Of a stretch of DNA of 64,000 nt, positions 1 to 9,210 are shown piece by piece. Position numbers and translations under genes: made by a program. The DNA is from AP-15 sp963814805. GTDB lineage: Bacteria; Pseudomonadota; Alphaproteobacteria; ATCC43930; CGMCC-115725. The notes beneath the pieces are model-generated. The model was not told the origin of the DNA. It did not search any database and worked only from the letters and a program-made list of their open reading frames with translations. The stretch spans positions 558,001 through 622,000 of the forward strand of contig CAWFER010000033.1 of the NCBI GenBank assembly GCA_963814805.1, in the 5' to 3' direction. Each line of letters begins with the position of its first letter. Within the stretch, counting starts at the first letter, position 1.

Positions 1-893
1 GCGCTCTGCTCGGCGTGCCGTTCCGCCGCGGCTATCGCGGCCAGGGCGGCATGCCGGCCGATTTCGAGCCGCAGCAGCACGGGCTGCAGCGCCTCCGCGT
101 GACCTGCCGGCACGGGCTGGTGTTTGCCAGCTTCTCGGCCGAGACCGAGCCGTTCGACGAGCTATCTCGGCGACAACATGCTCGGCTATTTCGACCGCGT
201 CTTCGACGGCCGCGAACTCGTCGTGCTCGGCCATCTGCGCCAGCGCATCCCAAGCAACTGGAAGCTGATGTTCGAGAACATCAAGGACCCGTACCACGCG
301 AGCCTGCTGCACGTGTTCCTGGTGACCTTCGGCCTCTTCCGCCTCGATCAGCAATCGGCGATCGAGATGGACCCGACCGGGCGGCACGCGGTGCTGGTCA
401 GCCGCAAGGGCGAGCAGCAGCAGAACGAGGCGACCCGGCAGATGCGCGCGTTCAAATCGAACTTCACGCTTGCGCGATCCGCGGCTCCTGGAGCCGGTGC
501 GCGAGTTCGCCGGCGAGGCCACGGTGGTGATGCAGACCCTGTGGCCGAACCTGATCGTCCAGCAGCAATCGAATACCCTGGCGGTGCGGCAGATCGTGCC
601 GCTCGACGCCGGGCATTTCGATCTGGCCTGGACCTTCTTCGGCTATGCCGACGACACGCCGGAGATGCGGCAGCGCCGCCTGCGTCAAGCCAATCTGATG
701 GGGCCTGCCGGCCTGGTTTCGCTCGACGACAGCGAGGCGATGCTGCTGTCGCAGGCCGGGATCGACGCCGACCGCCGAGGCGCTGTGCGTCGCCGAGATG
801 GGCGGCCGCGGCGTCCATGACGAGCCGCACATGGTGACCGAGACCGCGATCCGCGGCTTCTACCAGCACTATCGCCGGGTCATGGGCCTCTGA
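1..893 (+). CDS. Aromatic ring-hydroxylating dioxygenase, alpha (catalytic) subunit, 5'-partial, frameshifted
   Basis: Large subunit of a Rieske non-heme iron oxygenase, which adds O2 to an aromatic ring with electrons from a reductase. The window opens after the [2Fe-2S] ligands; visible are the end of the Rieske domain (VTCRHGLVFASF) and the mononuclear iron site in ENIKDPYHASLLH, where the Asp and two His fit the family pattern. The last coding stretch ends ...YQHYRRVMGL then TGA at 891-893. The frame moves three times, near 170, 473 and 775; each time deleting one base restores the family sequence, so I read one gene with sequence errors. The beta subunit follows after 14 bases. It looks closest to the benzoate/anthranilate/salicylate group, but the substrate cannot be told. 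Family call is firm, intactness is not. Confidence 0.85.
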
Positions 894-907
894 TCGGCAG
901 CGCGGCG

Positions 908-1403
908 ATGATCGCGGCGCCCGGCCTCGACCCGCCGGCGGCCCTGCGCCTGCGGCTCGGCAACCTCTATTGCGCCTATGGCGACGCGCTCGACGAGGGC
1001 GCGCTCGAGCGCTGGCCCGACTTCTTTACCGAGGAGTGCCGCTACCAGGTCATTCCGCGCGACAATTTGGACCGCGGGCTGCCGATCGCACTGATCTATT
1101 GCGAGAGCCGCGACATGCTCGCTGACCGGGTGACGGCGATCCGCGAGACGGCGCTTTACGTGCCCCGTCTGATGCGCCACTTCGTCAGCAACATCCGCCT
1201 GCGCGCGATCGGAGCCGGACGGGATGCGCCTGACCGCGAACTTTGCGCTGTGCCAGACCATGGCCGACCAGCCGTCGGCGCTGTTCCTGTGCGGCCGCTA
1301 TCATGACCGGGTGGTCGAGGACAGCGGCGAGCTGCGTTTTGCCGAGCGGATCTGCGTCTACGATTCGACGATCGTGCCGACCTCGCTCGTCTATCCGGTC
1401 TAA
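908..1403 (+). CDS. Aromatic ring-hydroxylating dioxygenase, beta subunit (frameshifted)
   Basis: Small, structural subunit of the dioxygenase, a SnoaL/NTF2-like fold that packs with the alpha subunit. The reading frame begins MIAAPGLDPP and runs through LYCAYGDALDEGALERWPDFF and YCESRDMLADRV, typical of the family. Near 1212 the frame must step by one base (one extra G) to continue as MRLTANFALCQTMADQ and end ...TSLVYPV, TAA at 1401-1403. Total length, about 165 residues, is normal. It directly follows the alpha subunit and must be co-transcribed with it. Its stop overlaps the stop of the convergent acr3 gene, so the two transcription units meet tail to tail with no spacer. Confidence 0.85.
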
Positions 1404-2488
1404 CCGAGGTTCGGCGACGCGGCCCGGCGCTCGTACCAGGCGCGGCTGCGCAGCACGATGCGTACGACCGAGAGCATCACCGGGACCTCGACCAGGACGC
1501 CGACGACGGTGGCGAGGGCGGCGCCCGACTGGAAGCCGAAAAGTGCTATCGCCGCGGCGACCGCCAGCTCGAAAAAGTTCGAGGCGCCGATCAGTGCCGA
1601 CGGGCAGGCGACATTGTATGGCACGCCGAGCGCGCGGTTGAGCCCATAGGCGATGCCGGCGTTCAGATACACCTGGATCACGATCGGCACCGCCAAGAGC
1701 AGGATCACCAGCGGCTGGCGAATGATCTCCTCGCCCTGAAAGCCGAACAGCAGCACCAGGGTTGCTAGCAGGGCCACCAGCGAGACCGGCTGCAAAGCGC
1801 TCAACAGCCGCGCCAACCCCGGCTCTCCGGCGCGCGCCAGCACCCCTCGCCGCCACAATTGCGCTCCCACGACCGGCACGACGATATAGAGCACGACCGA
1901 CAGGAACAGGGTCGCCCATGGCACCGTGATGGAGGACAGGCCGAGCAATAGGCCGACGATCGGGGCAAAGGCGAAGACCATGATCGTGTCATTGAGCGCC
2001 ACTTGGCTCAAGGTGAAATTGGGATCGCCATCGGTCAGGTTCGACCACACGAAAACCATCGCCGTGCACGGCGCCGCGGCCAGCAGGATCAGCCCACCGA
2101 TATAGCTGTCGATCTGCCCCGCCGGCAGCCAAGGGCGGAACAGCCAGCCGATGAACAGCCAGCCGAGCAGCGCCATGCTGAACGGCTTTACGAGCCAGTT
2201 GATGCCGACGGTGACGGCGATGCCGCGCCATTGCTCGGCGACCCGATGCAGCGCGCCGAAATCGACCTTGAGCAGCATCGGCACGATCATCAGCCAGATC
2301 AGCACCGCGACCGGGATGTTGACTTGCGCCACGGTCACCCGCCCGAGCATCCGGAACGGCCCCGGCAGCAGGCGGCCGAGCCCGATGCCGGCCACGATGC
2401 ACAGCGCCACCCATAAGGTCAGCCAGCGCTCGAAGGCGCCGAGCCTCGGCGCCGCGCAGCTCGGGGCAATATCGGAAACGGAAGTCAT
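1400..2488 (-). CDS. acr3: Arsenite efflux permease, Acr3 family
   Basis: Inner-membrane carrier that exports arsenite (BART superfamily, ten predicted membrane helices). About 362 residues from the ATG at 2488. Family marks are the Cys in AAPCTAMVFVWS and the acidic GASNFFELAVA segment, both conserved in Acr3. The start is set by the ATGA overlap with arsC (arsC stop 2485-2487, acr3 ATG 2486-2488), which indicates translational coupling; an in-frame extension upstream lies inside arsC and is not used. It is the last gene of the operon arsR-arsM, arsC, acr3, and would remove the arsenite made by ArsC. Its stop overlaps that of the convergent dioxygenase beta gene. Confidence 0.95.
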   Translation of the reverse strand: MTSVSDIAPSCAAPRLGAFERWLTLWVALCIVAGIGLGRLLPGPFRMLGRVTVAQVNIPVAVLIWLMIVPMLLKVDFGALHRVAEQWRGIAVTVGINWLVKPFSMALLGWLFIGWLFRPWLPAGQIDSYIGGLILLAAAPCTAMVFVWSNLTDGDPNFTLSQVALNDTIMVFAFAPIVGLLLGLSSITVPWATLFLSVVLYIVVPVVGAQLWRRGVLARAGEPGLARLLSALQPVSLVALLATLVLLFGFQGEEIIRQPLVILLLAVPIVIQVYLNAGIAYGLNRALGVPYNVACPSALIGASNFFELAVAAAIALFGFQSGAALATVVGVLVEVPVMLSVVRIVLRSRAWYERRAASPNLG

Positions 2489-3009
2489 GGCGGCTCCTGA
2501 GGTGCGGATGCGGCGCGGCGGCCGATCTGGTCCACACTTTGCTTGATCGCGAGGCGGTCGAGCTTGTCGATCGGCAGCGCGACAAGCAGGGCGATGCGCG
2601 TGTCGAGCGCCAGATAGGCTTGGCGAAAGGCCTGCTGCCGGTCGACGTCGGTGCCATCGACCGCGGCCGGGTCCGGCACCCCCCAATGTGCAGTGATCGG
2701 CTGACCCGGCCAGACCGGACAGATTTCGCCCGCTGCCTGATCGCAGACCGTGAAGACGAAATCCATCCGCGGCGCGCCCGGGGTCGCAAACTCGTTCCAG
2801 CTCTTCGAGCGCAAGCCCGCGGTCGGCAGGCCCAGCCGCGCGAGGAGCCCGATTGCCAGCGGGTCGACCCGTCCCTTCGGGTGCGAGCCGGCGCTGAACC
2901 CTTTGAACCGGCCCCGCCCCCGATTATTGAGGATACTTTCGGCGAGAATGCTTCGGGCCGAATTCCCCGTGCACAAAAACAGCACGTGGTAAGGCTCGTC
3001 CGCGACCAT
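2485..3009 (-). CDS. arsC: Arsenate reductase, low-molecular-weight phosphatase type
   Basis: Cytoplasmic enzyme reducing arsenate to arsenite, with the protein-tyrosine-phosphatase fold. The P-loop CTGNSARS (C-x5-R) lies about residues 12-19, following the hydrophobic strand YHVLFLC, and WGVPDP about residue 109 carries the general-acid Asp. Length 174 residues. The loop chemistry is that of the thioredoxin/glutaredoxin-coupled class, but which thiol partner is used cannot be told from sequence. It lies 21 bases downstream of the arsR-arsM frame and overlaps acr3 by ATGA. The C-terminal 20 or so residues are a low-complexity tail, common in these proteins. Confidence 0.94.
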   Translation of the reverse strand: MVADEPYHVLFLCTGNSARSILAESILNNRGRGRFKGFSAGSHPKGRVDPLAIGLLARLGLPTAGLRSKSWNEFATPGAPRMDFVFTVCDQAAGEICPVWPGQPITAHWGVPDPAAVDGTDVDRQQAFRQAYLALDTRIALLVALPIDKLDRLAIKQSVDQIGRRAASAPQEPP

Positions 3010-3030
3010 GGCCGGTTATTTCCCCTGGCA

Positions 3031-4200
3031 TCACGCAGCCGGCTTCCTGGCTTCGATGGTTGCCGAGGCGACGTAGTTTTCGATCCTCTTTTCCGGCCCC
3101 CAGCTCTTGATCAGCTCGCGGCTGTAGGGCTTCACTTCGATAGCGATCTGGAAAAAGCCGGCGGCGGCGAGCTGATCCTCGATCTGCGAAATCGGACCGG
3201 CTCCAGCGACGCAGCCGCAAATCAGCGCCGGATCGGCCGCAAGTTCGGCCGGCAGCGGTGCGATGCTGACGATGTCCGAAACCGCGAGCCGGCCGCCCGG
3301 CTTCAGCGCGCGAAAGGCCTCGCGCAACACCTGGGCCTTGTCGGGGACGAGGTTGATCACGCAATTCGAGATCACGACATCGGCGGCGTTGTCGGCGACC
3401 GGCAGATGCTCGAGCTCGCCGAGGCGGAATTCGACGTTGCCGGCGCCGATCTTGGCGGCATTGTCGCGCGCCTTCATCAGCATTTCGTGAGTCATGTCGA
3501 CGCCGATGACATGACCCTCGGGACCGACCTGCTGCGCCGCCAGAAAGCAATCGAAACCGGCGCCGCTGCCGAGGTCGACGACGGTCTCGCCCGGCTGCAT
3601 CTGGGCGATCGCCTGCGGGTTGCCGCAGCCGAGCCCGAGATTGACGCCGTCGGGAACCGAGGCGAGCTGCGCCTCGGTGTAGCCCATCCGCAGCGCCTTA
3701 TCGAGGGCGGCGGTGGTTGGCCCGCTACAGGATGATGCCGCCGGGGTGCAGCAGTCCGAAGCATCGGCCGCAGCCGCGATGCCGCCGTAGCGGGCGCGCA
3801 CCATCTCCTTGATCTGGGAATTGTCCATCGATTGTGCTCCTTCTGCCGACTTTTTCTCGGGCGGCGTCGCCGAAGCGGTCGCACCCGGATGGCAGACCGG
3901 AGCGCAAACGGCAGCGCCGCTGCCGCAGCAATTCTCGGTCAGGTAGCCCATCAGTGCGTTCATCACCGCAAAATCCGTGGCGTAGATCAGCTGCCGGCTG
4001 ATCCGGCGCTTGGTGATCAGCCCGGCATGGGTCAGCTGTTGCAGGTGAAAGGTCAGCGAGGACGGGGACAGTTCGAGGGCGTGCGCGATGGTCCCGGCCG
4101 ACAAGCCGTCGGGGCCGCGCTGCACCAGCAGGCGAAAGGCCGCGAGCCGGGTTTCATGAGCCAGCGCGCCAAGTGCCGCGATCGTCTGCTTGGCCTCCAT
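3031..4200 (-). CDS. arsM: ArsR regulator and ArsM arsenite methyltransferase in one continuous reading frame
   Basis: A single open frame of 389 residues. Residues 1 to about 90 are an ArsR/SmtB winged-helix repressor (LSAGTIAHALELSPSSLTFHLQQL is its helix-turn-helix region) and end in the Cys-rich tail typical of ArsR (ENCCGSG...CAPVC). Residues 125-389 are an arsenite S-adenosylmethionine methyltransferase: SAM loop VVDLGSGAGFDC, and conserved Cys in SNCVINL and CGCVAGA. ArsM makes methylated, eventually volatile, arsenicals. The joint KKSAEGAQS-MDNSQ is encoded by a textbook Shine-Dalgarno sequence 8 bases before an internal ATG (3828), so ArsM alone (265 residues, normal length) can be made. 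Either a true fusion, a read-through of adjacent genes, or a small error in the arsR tail. Both functional calls are secure. Confidence 0.9.
   Translation of the reverse strand: MEAKQTIAALGALAHETRLAAFRLLVQRGPDGLSAGTIAHALELSPSSLTFHLQQLTHAGLITKRRISRQLIYATDFAVMNALMGYLTENCCGSGAAVCAPVCHPGATASATPPEKKSAEGAQSMDNSQIKEMVRARYGGIAAAADASDCCTPAASSCSGPTTAALDKALRMGYTEAQLASVPDGVNLGLGCGNPQAIAQMQPGETVVDLGSGAGFDCFLAAQQVGPEGHVIGVDMTHEMLMKARDNAAKIGAGNVEFRLGELEHLPVADNAADVVISNCVINLVPDKAQVLREAFRALKPGGRLAVSDIVSIAPLPAELAADPALICGCVAGAGPISQIEDQLAAAGFFQIAIEVKPYSRELIKSWGPEKRIENYVASATIEARKPAA
3829..3844 (-). promoter_or_regulatory. Internal ribosome-binding site for separate ArsM start
   Basis: On the minus strand the bases AGAAGGAG (3844-3837) lie 8 bases before the ATG at 3828-3826 inside the arsR-arsM frame. 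This is near-perfect Shine-Dalgarno spacing and decides that ArsM can be initiated on its own at MDNSQIKEM. Confidence 0.75.
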
Positions 4201-4213
4201 CTGCGCTCCTCAT

Positions 4214-4233
4214 ATTTCAACGAGGATCGAAAT
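4214..4233. promoter_or_regulatory. Candidate ArsR operator in the ars promoter region
   Basis: An imperfect dyad, ATTTC then ten bases then GAAAT, sits 14-33 bases upstream of the arsR start in an AT-richer patch between arsR and the divergent DUF1244 gene. ArsR-family operators are short AT-rich inverted repeats of this kind close to the start. Placement is inferred; no binding consensus was tested. Confidence 0.4.
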
Positions 4234-4351
4234 TAGCGATTCGCACGCGATACTGTCAACGATTTTTCGTGGATCATCGAATTATCATTGGGGGTGCGGT
4301 TGCGGCGATGCAGCGCTACATAAAGAAACGGCACCAACGAGGAGGTCCCCG

Positions 4352-4645
4352 ATGGACGACATGACCCGCACCGAGCTCGAAGCCGCGGCCTTTCGCCGGC
4401 TCGTCGCGCATCTGCGCGAGCGCACCGACGTGCAGAACATCGACATGATGAATTTGGCCGGCTTCTGCCGCAATTGCCTGTCGCGCTGGTATCGCGAGGA
4501 GGCCGAGCAGCGCCATATCCCGCTCACCGACCCGCAGGCGCGCGAAATCGTCTACGGCATGCCTTATGACGAATGGCGCAAAAAGCATCAGAAGGAAGCC
4601 AGCGCCGACCAGAAGGCGGCCTTCGCCGCCCAGCAGCAGCGCTGA
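4352..4645 (+). CDS. DUF1244 family protein
   Basis: Small cytoplasmic protein of 97 residues, found mainly in proteobacteria; function unknown. The core NLAGFCRNCLSRWYREEAE and REIVYGMPYDEW is diagnostic. The two close Cys of the CRNC motif could bind metal or form a redox pair, but this is only a guess. Start chosen at ATG 4352 because GAGGAGG lies 5 bases upstream (4339-4345); an upstream in-frame start at 4190 would overlap arsR and the ars promoter. It is divergent from the ars operon and 75 bases upstream of uvrA. Confidence 0.9.
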   Translation: MDDMTRTELEAAAFRRLVAHLRERTDVQNIDMMNLAGFCRNCLSRWYREEAEQRHIPLTDPQAREIVYGMPYDEWRKKHQKEASADQKAAFAAQQQR

Positions 4646-4720
4646 TCGCCGCTCGCGCTCGGGCGACGGCGATTCGCCCGGCGGTAGCGCCGGCGGCGGT
4701 CCCGCGCTAAGTTCGCAGCC

Positions 4721-7578
4721 ATGCAGCAGATCCGGATCCGCGGCGCGCGCGAGCATAATCTGAAGAACATCGATGTCGATCTGCCGCGCGACAGCCTGGT
4801 GGTGATGACCGGGCTATCGGGCTCGGGCAAGTCGTCGCTTGCCTTTGACACGATCTACGCCGAGGGCCAGCGTCGCTATGTCGAGAGCCTGTCGGCCTAT
4901 GCCCGCCAGTTTCTCGAATTGATGCAGAAGCCGGAGGTCGAATTGATCGAAGGATTGTCGCCGGCGATCTCGATCGAGCAGAAGACGACCTCGCGCAACC
5001 CGCGCTCGACGGTCGCCACGGTGACCGAGATCTACGACTACATGCGCCTTCTGTGGGCGCGCGTCGGCGTGCCCTATTCGCCGGCGACCGGGTTGCCGAT
5101 CGTCAGCCAGACCATCTCTCAGATGGTCGACCGAGTGATGGGCATGATCGAGGGGACGCGGCTCTACCTGCTGGCGCCGATCGCGCGCGGGCGCAAGGGC
5201 GAGTACAGGAAGGAACTGATCGACCTCAAAAAGCGCGGCTTTCAGCGGGTCAAGATCGACGGCAAGATGCTCGAACTGGACGAGGTCCGGCCGCTCAACA
5301 AAAAGCTGAAGCACGACGTCGCGGTAGTCGTCGACCGCATCGTCGTCGCTGCCGATCTGGGCAACCGGCTCGCCAATTCGTTCGAGACCGCGCTCGATCT
5401 CGCCGACGGCATCGCGATCACCGAAAACGCCGCTTCGGGCGACGAGACGATCTTCTCGGCGAAATTCGCCTGCCCGGTCTCCGGTTTCACGATCCCGGAG
5501 ATCGAGCCGCGGCTGTTCTCGTTCAACAACCCGTTCGGCGCCTGCCCCGCCTGCGACGGGCTCGGTACCAAGCTCTATTTCGATGCCGGCCTGGTCGTCC
5601 ATGACGAGCGCAGGAGCCTCGCCGAGGGGGCGGTCAGCCCGTGGTCGCACTCCTCCTCGCAGTACTACACGCAGACCTTGGAAAGCATCGCCCGGCATTT
5701 CCGGCAGAGCATGCACACCCCTTGGGCCGAACTGCCGGAACGCATGCGGCAAACCATCCTCAACGGCTCGACTGGCGAGCCGGTGCAGATGACCTACGAT
5801 GACGGGCTGCGCAAATATACGACCGAGCGCCCGTTCGAGGGGGTGCTCCCGAACATGGAGCGGCGCTTTCGCGAGACCGACAGCGCCTGGGTCAAGGAGG
5901 AATTGGGCCGCTACCAGAGTGCGCGGACCTGCGAGGTGTGCCACGGCGACCGGCTTAAGCCCGAGGCGTTGGCGGTCAAGATCGGCGGCCGCAACATCAG
6001 CGAGGTGGCCCGGCTATCGATTTCCGACGCCCTCGAATGGTTCTCCGGCATCGATGCCGCGCTCAGCCCGAGTCCAGCGCGAGATCGCCGAGCGCATCCT
6101 GAAGGAGATCAACGAGCGGCTCGGCTTTTTGCAGAATGTCGGGCTCGAATACCTGACCCTGTCGCGGGCGTCCGGCACCTTGTCGGGCGGCGAGAGCCAG
6201 CGCATCCGATTGGCCTCGCAGATCGGCTCGGGGCTGACCGGCGTGCTCTATGTGCTCGACGAGCCGTCGATCGGGCTGCACCAGCGCGACAACGGCCGCC
6301 TTCTCGTGACCCTGAAGCGGCTCAGGGACCTCGGCAACACGGTCATCGTCGTCGAGCATGACGAGGAGGCGATCCGCACCGCCGATTGGGTCGTCGATAT
6401 GGGGCCGGGCGCCGGGGTGCATGGCGGGCACGTCGTCGCCGAGGGCACGCCCGCCGAAATCATGGCCAATCCCGCCAGCATCACCGGCCAATACCTGACC
6501 GGCGCGCGCCAGATCCCATTGCCGGCGGTGCGGCGAACCGGTCATCCGGGACAGATCCTGCGCATCGTCGAGGCCACCGGCAACAATTTGAAGGGGATCA
6601 CCGCCGAGATCCCGCTCGGCACGTTCTGCGTCGTGACCGGGGTCTCGGGCGGCGGCAAATCGACCCTGATCATCGAGACCCTGTACAAGGCATTGGCCAA
6701 GCGGCTCAACAACGCGCGCGAGCAGCCGGCGCCGCATGAACGGCTCGAGGGTGTGGAATTCCTCGACAAGATCGTCGACATCGACCAGTCGCCGATCGGC
6801 CGCACCCCGCGCTCGAACCCGGCGACCTATACCGGCTGCTTCACCCCGATCCGCGACTGGTTCGCCGGGCTGCCCGAAGCCAAGTCGCGCGGCTATCTGC
6901 CGGGGCGCTTCTCGTTCAACGTCAAGGGCGGGCGCTGCGAGGCCTGCCAGGGCGATGGTGTCATCAAGATCGAGATGCACTTTCTGCCCGACGTCTATGT
7001 CCAGTGCGACGTGTGCAAGGGCCGGCGCTACAATCGTGAGACGCTCGAAGTGCTGTTCCGGGCCAAGAGCATCGCCGATGTGCTCGACATGACCGTCGAC
7101 GAGGGCGTCGAATTCTTCCGCGCGGTGCCGGCGATCCGCGACAAATTGCTGACGTTGCAACAGGTCGGGCTCGGCTACATCCATGTCGGCCAGCCGGCGA
7201 CGACCCTCTCGGGCGGCGAGGCGCAGCGGGTCAAGCTCGCCAAGGAATTGTCGAGGCGCGCCACCGGGCGCACCCTCTACATCCTCGACGAGCCGACCAC
7301 CGGGCTTCATTTCGACGATGTGCGCAAATTGCTCGAAGTGCTGCACGCGCTGGTCGAGACCGGCAACACGGTGCTGGTCATCGAGCACAACCTCGAAGTC
7401 GTCAAGACCGCCGACTGGGTCATCGATCTCGGCCCGGAAGGGCGGCGACGCCGGCGGCCACATCGTCGCCACCGGCGCGCCCGAGGACATCGCCGCCAGC
7501 GCCAAGAGCTACACCGGCGACTACCTGCGCCCCTACCTCGCCCGCCGCCCGTCACAGCGGCGGCGCAAGGCGGGGTGA
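4721..7578 (+). CDS. uvrA: Excinuclease ABC subunit A (two one-base frame breaks)
   Basis: DNA-damage sensor of nucleotide excision repair; a dimeric ATPase that loads UvrB. Both ABC modules are seen: first Walker A GLSGSGKSS near residue 31 and signature LSGGESQRIRLA; second Walker A GVSGGGKST and signature LSGGEAQRVKLA, each with LDEP Walker B. Zinc modules are present (CPACDGLG, CEVCHGDRLKPEAL, CEACQGDG with CDVCKGRRYN). Length about 950 residues is normal. The frame breaks near 6071 and again near 7443; in each case one extra base explains it and the protein continues seamlessly. Because uvrA is strongly conserved and everything else is intact, sequence error is more likely than a pseudogene. 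Confidence 0.96.
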
Positions 7579-7590
7579 TCGAGTTTAATC

Positions 7591-8427
7591 ATGTTCAGTA
7601 GGCTGTGGCTGCCGATTCAGGAACACATAGATAGTATCAACGGCTCAATGCCGGGCGTTCACCATTACACGAGCCTAGAGGGCGCTCGCGGAATTCTGAG
7701 AAGTGGGCGGATCTGGTTCACTGAACGAGGGCATCTGAACGATCCAACCGAAATATCTCACGGCATTCAGATTGCACAATCCCTATTGCATGAATTGGAT
7801 AAGGCATCCGGTGCGGCTCGCCTCGCATATATAGCTAAAGAGGTATTCCGTAATTTCTGCTTCTTTAGCGCGAGCTTCAGCTTTGTGCGCGACGACATTT
7901 CGCAGTGGACAAGATATGCGGACGGCGGAAGGGGTGTCGTTTTATCGTTCAAGGCTACTGTATTTGATCATCCGAAAATATTTGCAGATAGGCTCATAGC
8001 CGGAGATCCGACCGCCGTTGTCTGCCCGATATCTTACGACTTAGAACGCCTGCGGTTAATAATGTCATCGATAATAAGAGGCTGGGACGGTCTTAATATC
8101 GAAGAATTGAGTGATCACATATTTATGATTGCAGGGATGTTCAAGGCAGACGCCTGGAAAGAAGAGAATGAATACCAGTTTTTCGTGCATCACCGACACT
8201 CGGAGATTTCAAAGAATCCTCACTACAAGACGCGCTCCCAGGAGGGTTCGGTGATTCCATATCTCGATCTCCCCATTCAGGGGTGGCACTCACCGGACGA
8301 TTTGCCGATTTATCGAGTTTGCGTCGGTCCGAATGCTCCTCGTGACCTTGAGGCCCGGCTAGCCGACTTTATGCGCGTGAGGAAAATTTGGCCGCACCTT
8401 GGTATCGGTCGGTCTGAAATTGCTTGA
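7591..8427 (+). CDS. DUF2971 domain protein
   Basis: A 278-residue protein of the DUF2971 family, function unknown. Family marks: HHYTSLEGARGILRSGRIWFT and LNDPTEISHG near the N-terminus, FCFFSASFSFVRDDISQWTRYADGGRGVVLSF in the middle. No signal peptide or membrane helix. Codon use and base composition are clearly more AT-rich than uvrA upstream, a sign of transfer. It follows uvrA by 12 bases and overlaps or abuts the MntA-HepT pair, so the three may have arrived together. DUF2971 genes are often found in accessory regions; a role in phage defence is an inference only. Confidence 0.85.
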   Translation: MFSRLWLPIQEHIDSINGSMPGVHHYTSLEGARGILRSGRIWFTERGHLNDPTEISHGIQIAQSLLHELDKASGAARLAYIAKEVFRNFCFFSASFSFVRDDISQWTRYADGGRGVVLSFKATVFDHPKIFADRLIAGDPTAVVCPISYDLERLRLIMSSIIRGWDGLNIEELSDHIFMIAGMFKADAWKEENEYQFFVHHRHSEISKNPHYKTRSQEGSVIPYLDLPIQGWHSPDDLPIYRVCVGPNAPRDLEARLADFMRVRKIWPHLGIGRSEIA

Positions 8428-8437
8428 AGCAAGCATC

Positions 8438-8740
8438 GTGAACCAGATCCGCGAGCAGGCGATCACAGAATTGCGGCGGATGGTGCTCGCCGCACTCGGC
8501 GAGCACGAGGCGGCGGTGTGGCTGTTCGGGTCGTGCGCGCGCGGCGACGTGCGGCAGCACAGCGACATCGATGTTGGGATCCTCCCGCGGGAGGATCTGC
8601 CCATAGGTTTCTTTGGCGAACTCGAAGCGGATATCGAGGAGAGCAAGATACCCTACGATGTCGATCTGGTTGATTTGAGGCGCGCTGACCCCGCCTTGGT
8701 CGAAGCGGTCCGCCGCGAGGGGATTGCGTGGCGGAAGTAA
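8438..8740 (+). CDS. mntA: MntA-type minimal nucleotidyltransferase (antitoxin)
   Basis: Small nucleotidyltransferase of about 100 residues. The active-site pattern GSCARGDVRQHSDIDVGI (GS...SDID) is complete, with a later Asp in VDLVDL. In studied HepT-MntA pairs this enzyme adds AMP to a Tyr of the HEPN toxin and so silences it. Start taken at GTG 8438 (VNQIREQ...), which matches family N-termini; a TTG at 8399 would overlap the DUF2971 gene by 29 bases. Its stop overlaps the hepT start by 13 bases, so the two are translationally coupled. Confidence 0.88.
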   Translation: MNQIREQAITELRRMVLAALGEHEAAVWLFGSCARGDVRQHSDIDVGILPREDLPIGFFGELEADIEESKIPYDVDLVDLRRADPALVEAVRREGIAWRK

Positions 8741-9132
8741 CGGACCGGATCGGCGAGGCAGCCGCCGCGCTCGCGACCTTGACGGAAGCGCTGGGCAAGA
8801 GCGGCAGTTCGCTGCTCGAGCGTGACGGCGTGATCCTCCGGCTCATCTACACCTTCCAGGCGGTGTGGAAGGCCGCACAGCAGCTGCTCGGAGCAAAGGA
8901 GGGCATTGCCGTTGCACCGCCGAACGCGACAATCCGCGCCGCGCGCCGGGTGGGCTGGTTATCAGACGAGGACGCGAGAGCTGCGTTGGATATTGCCGAA
9001 GACCGCAATCTGGCGGTCCACATGTATCGGGGCGAGATCGGCGCCGAAATCGCCGAGCGCCTGCCCGGCCACGCCGCGGTGCTGCGCCGCTGGGTTGCGG
9101 CGCTGCAGGCCCGCGCCGGCGCGCCGGATTAG
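8728..9132 (+). CDS. hepT: HepT-type HEPN toxin
   Basis: HEPN-domain ribonuclease toxin, 134 residues, all-helical. The catalytic motif RNLAVHMY fits R-x4-H-x-Y exactly, including the Tyr that MntA AMPylates in characterised systems. The start is GTG 8728, overlapping the mntA stop. The gene order here is antitoxin first. Together with mntA it forms a type VII-like toxin-antitoxin module. It ends at TAG 9130-9132, 78 bases before the end of the convergent PEP-CTERM gene. Confidence 0.88.
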   Translation: MAEVTDRIGEAAAALATLTEALGKSGSSLLERDGVILRLIYTFQAVWKAAQQLLGAKEGIAVAPPNATIRAARRVGWLSDEDARAALDIAEDRNLAVHMYRGEIGAEIAERLPGHAAVLRRWVAALQARAGAPD

Positions 9133-9210
9133 TCCTTGAGCTGCTTCTTCCAGGAACCCGGTCATCCGCTCCCGGGTCTGGTTGGCGCTGGCGGGGTCGG
9201 AGGCCGGGCC

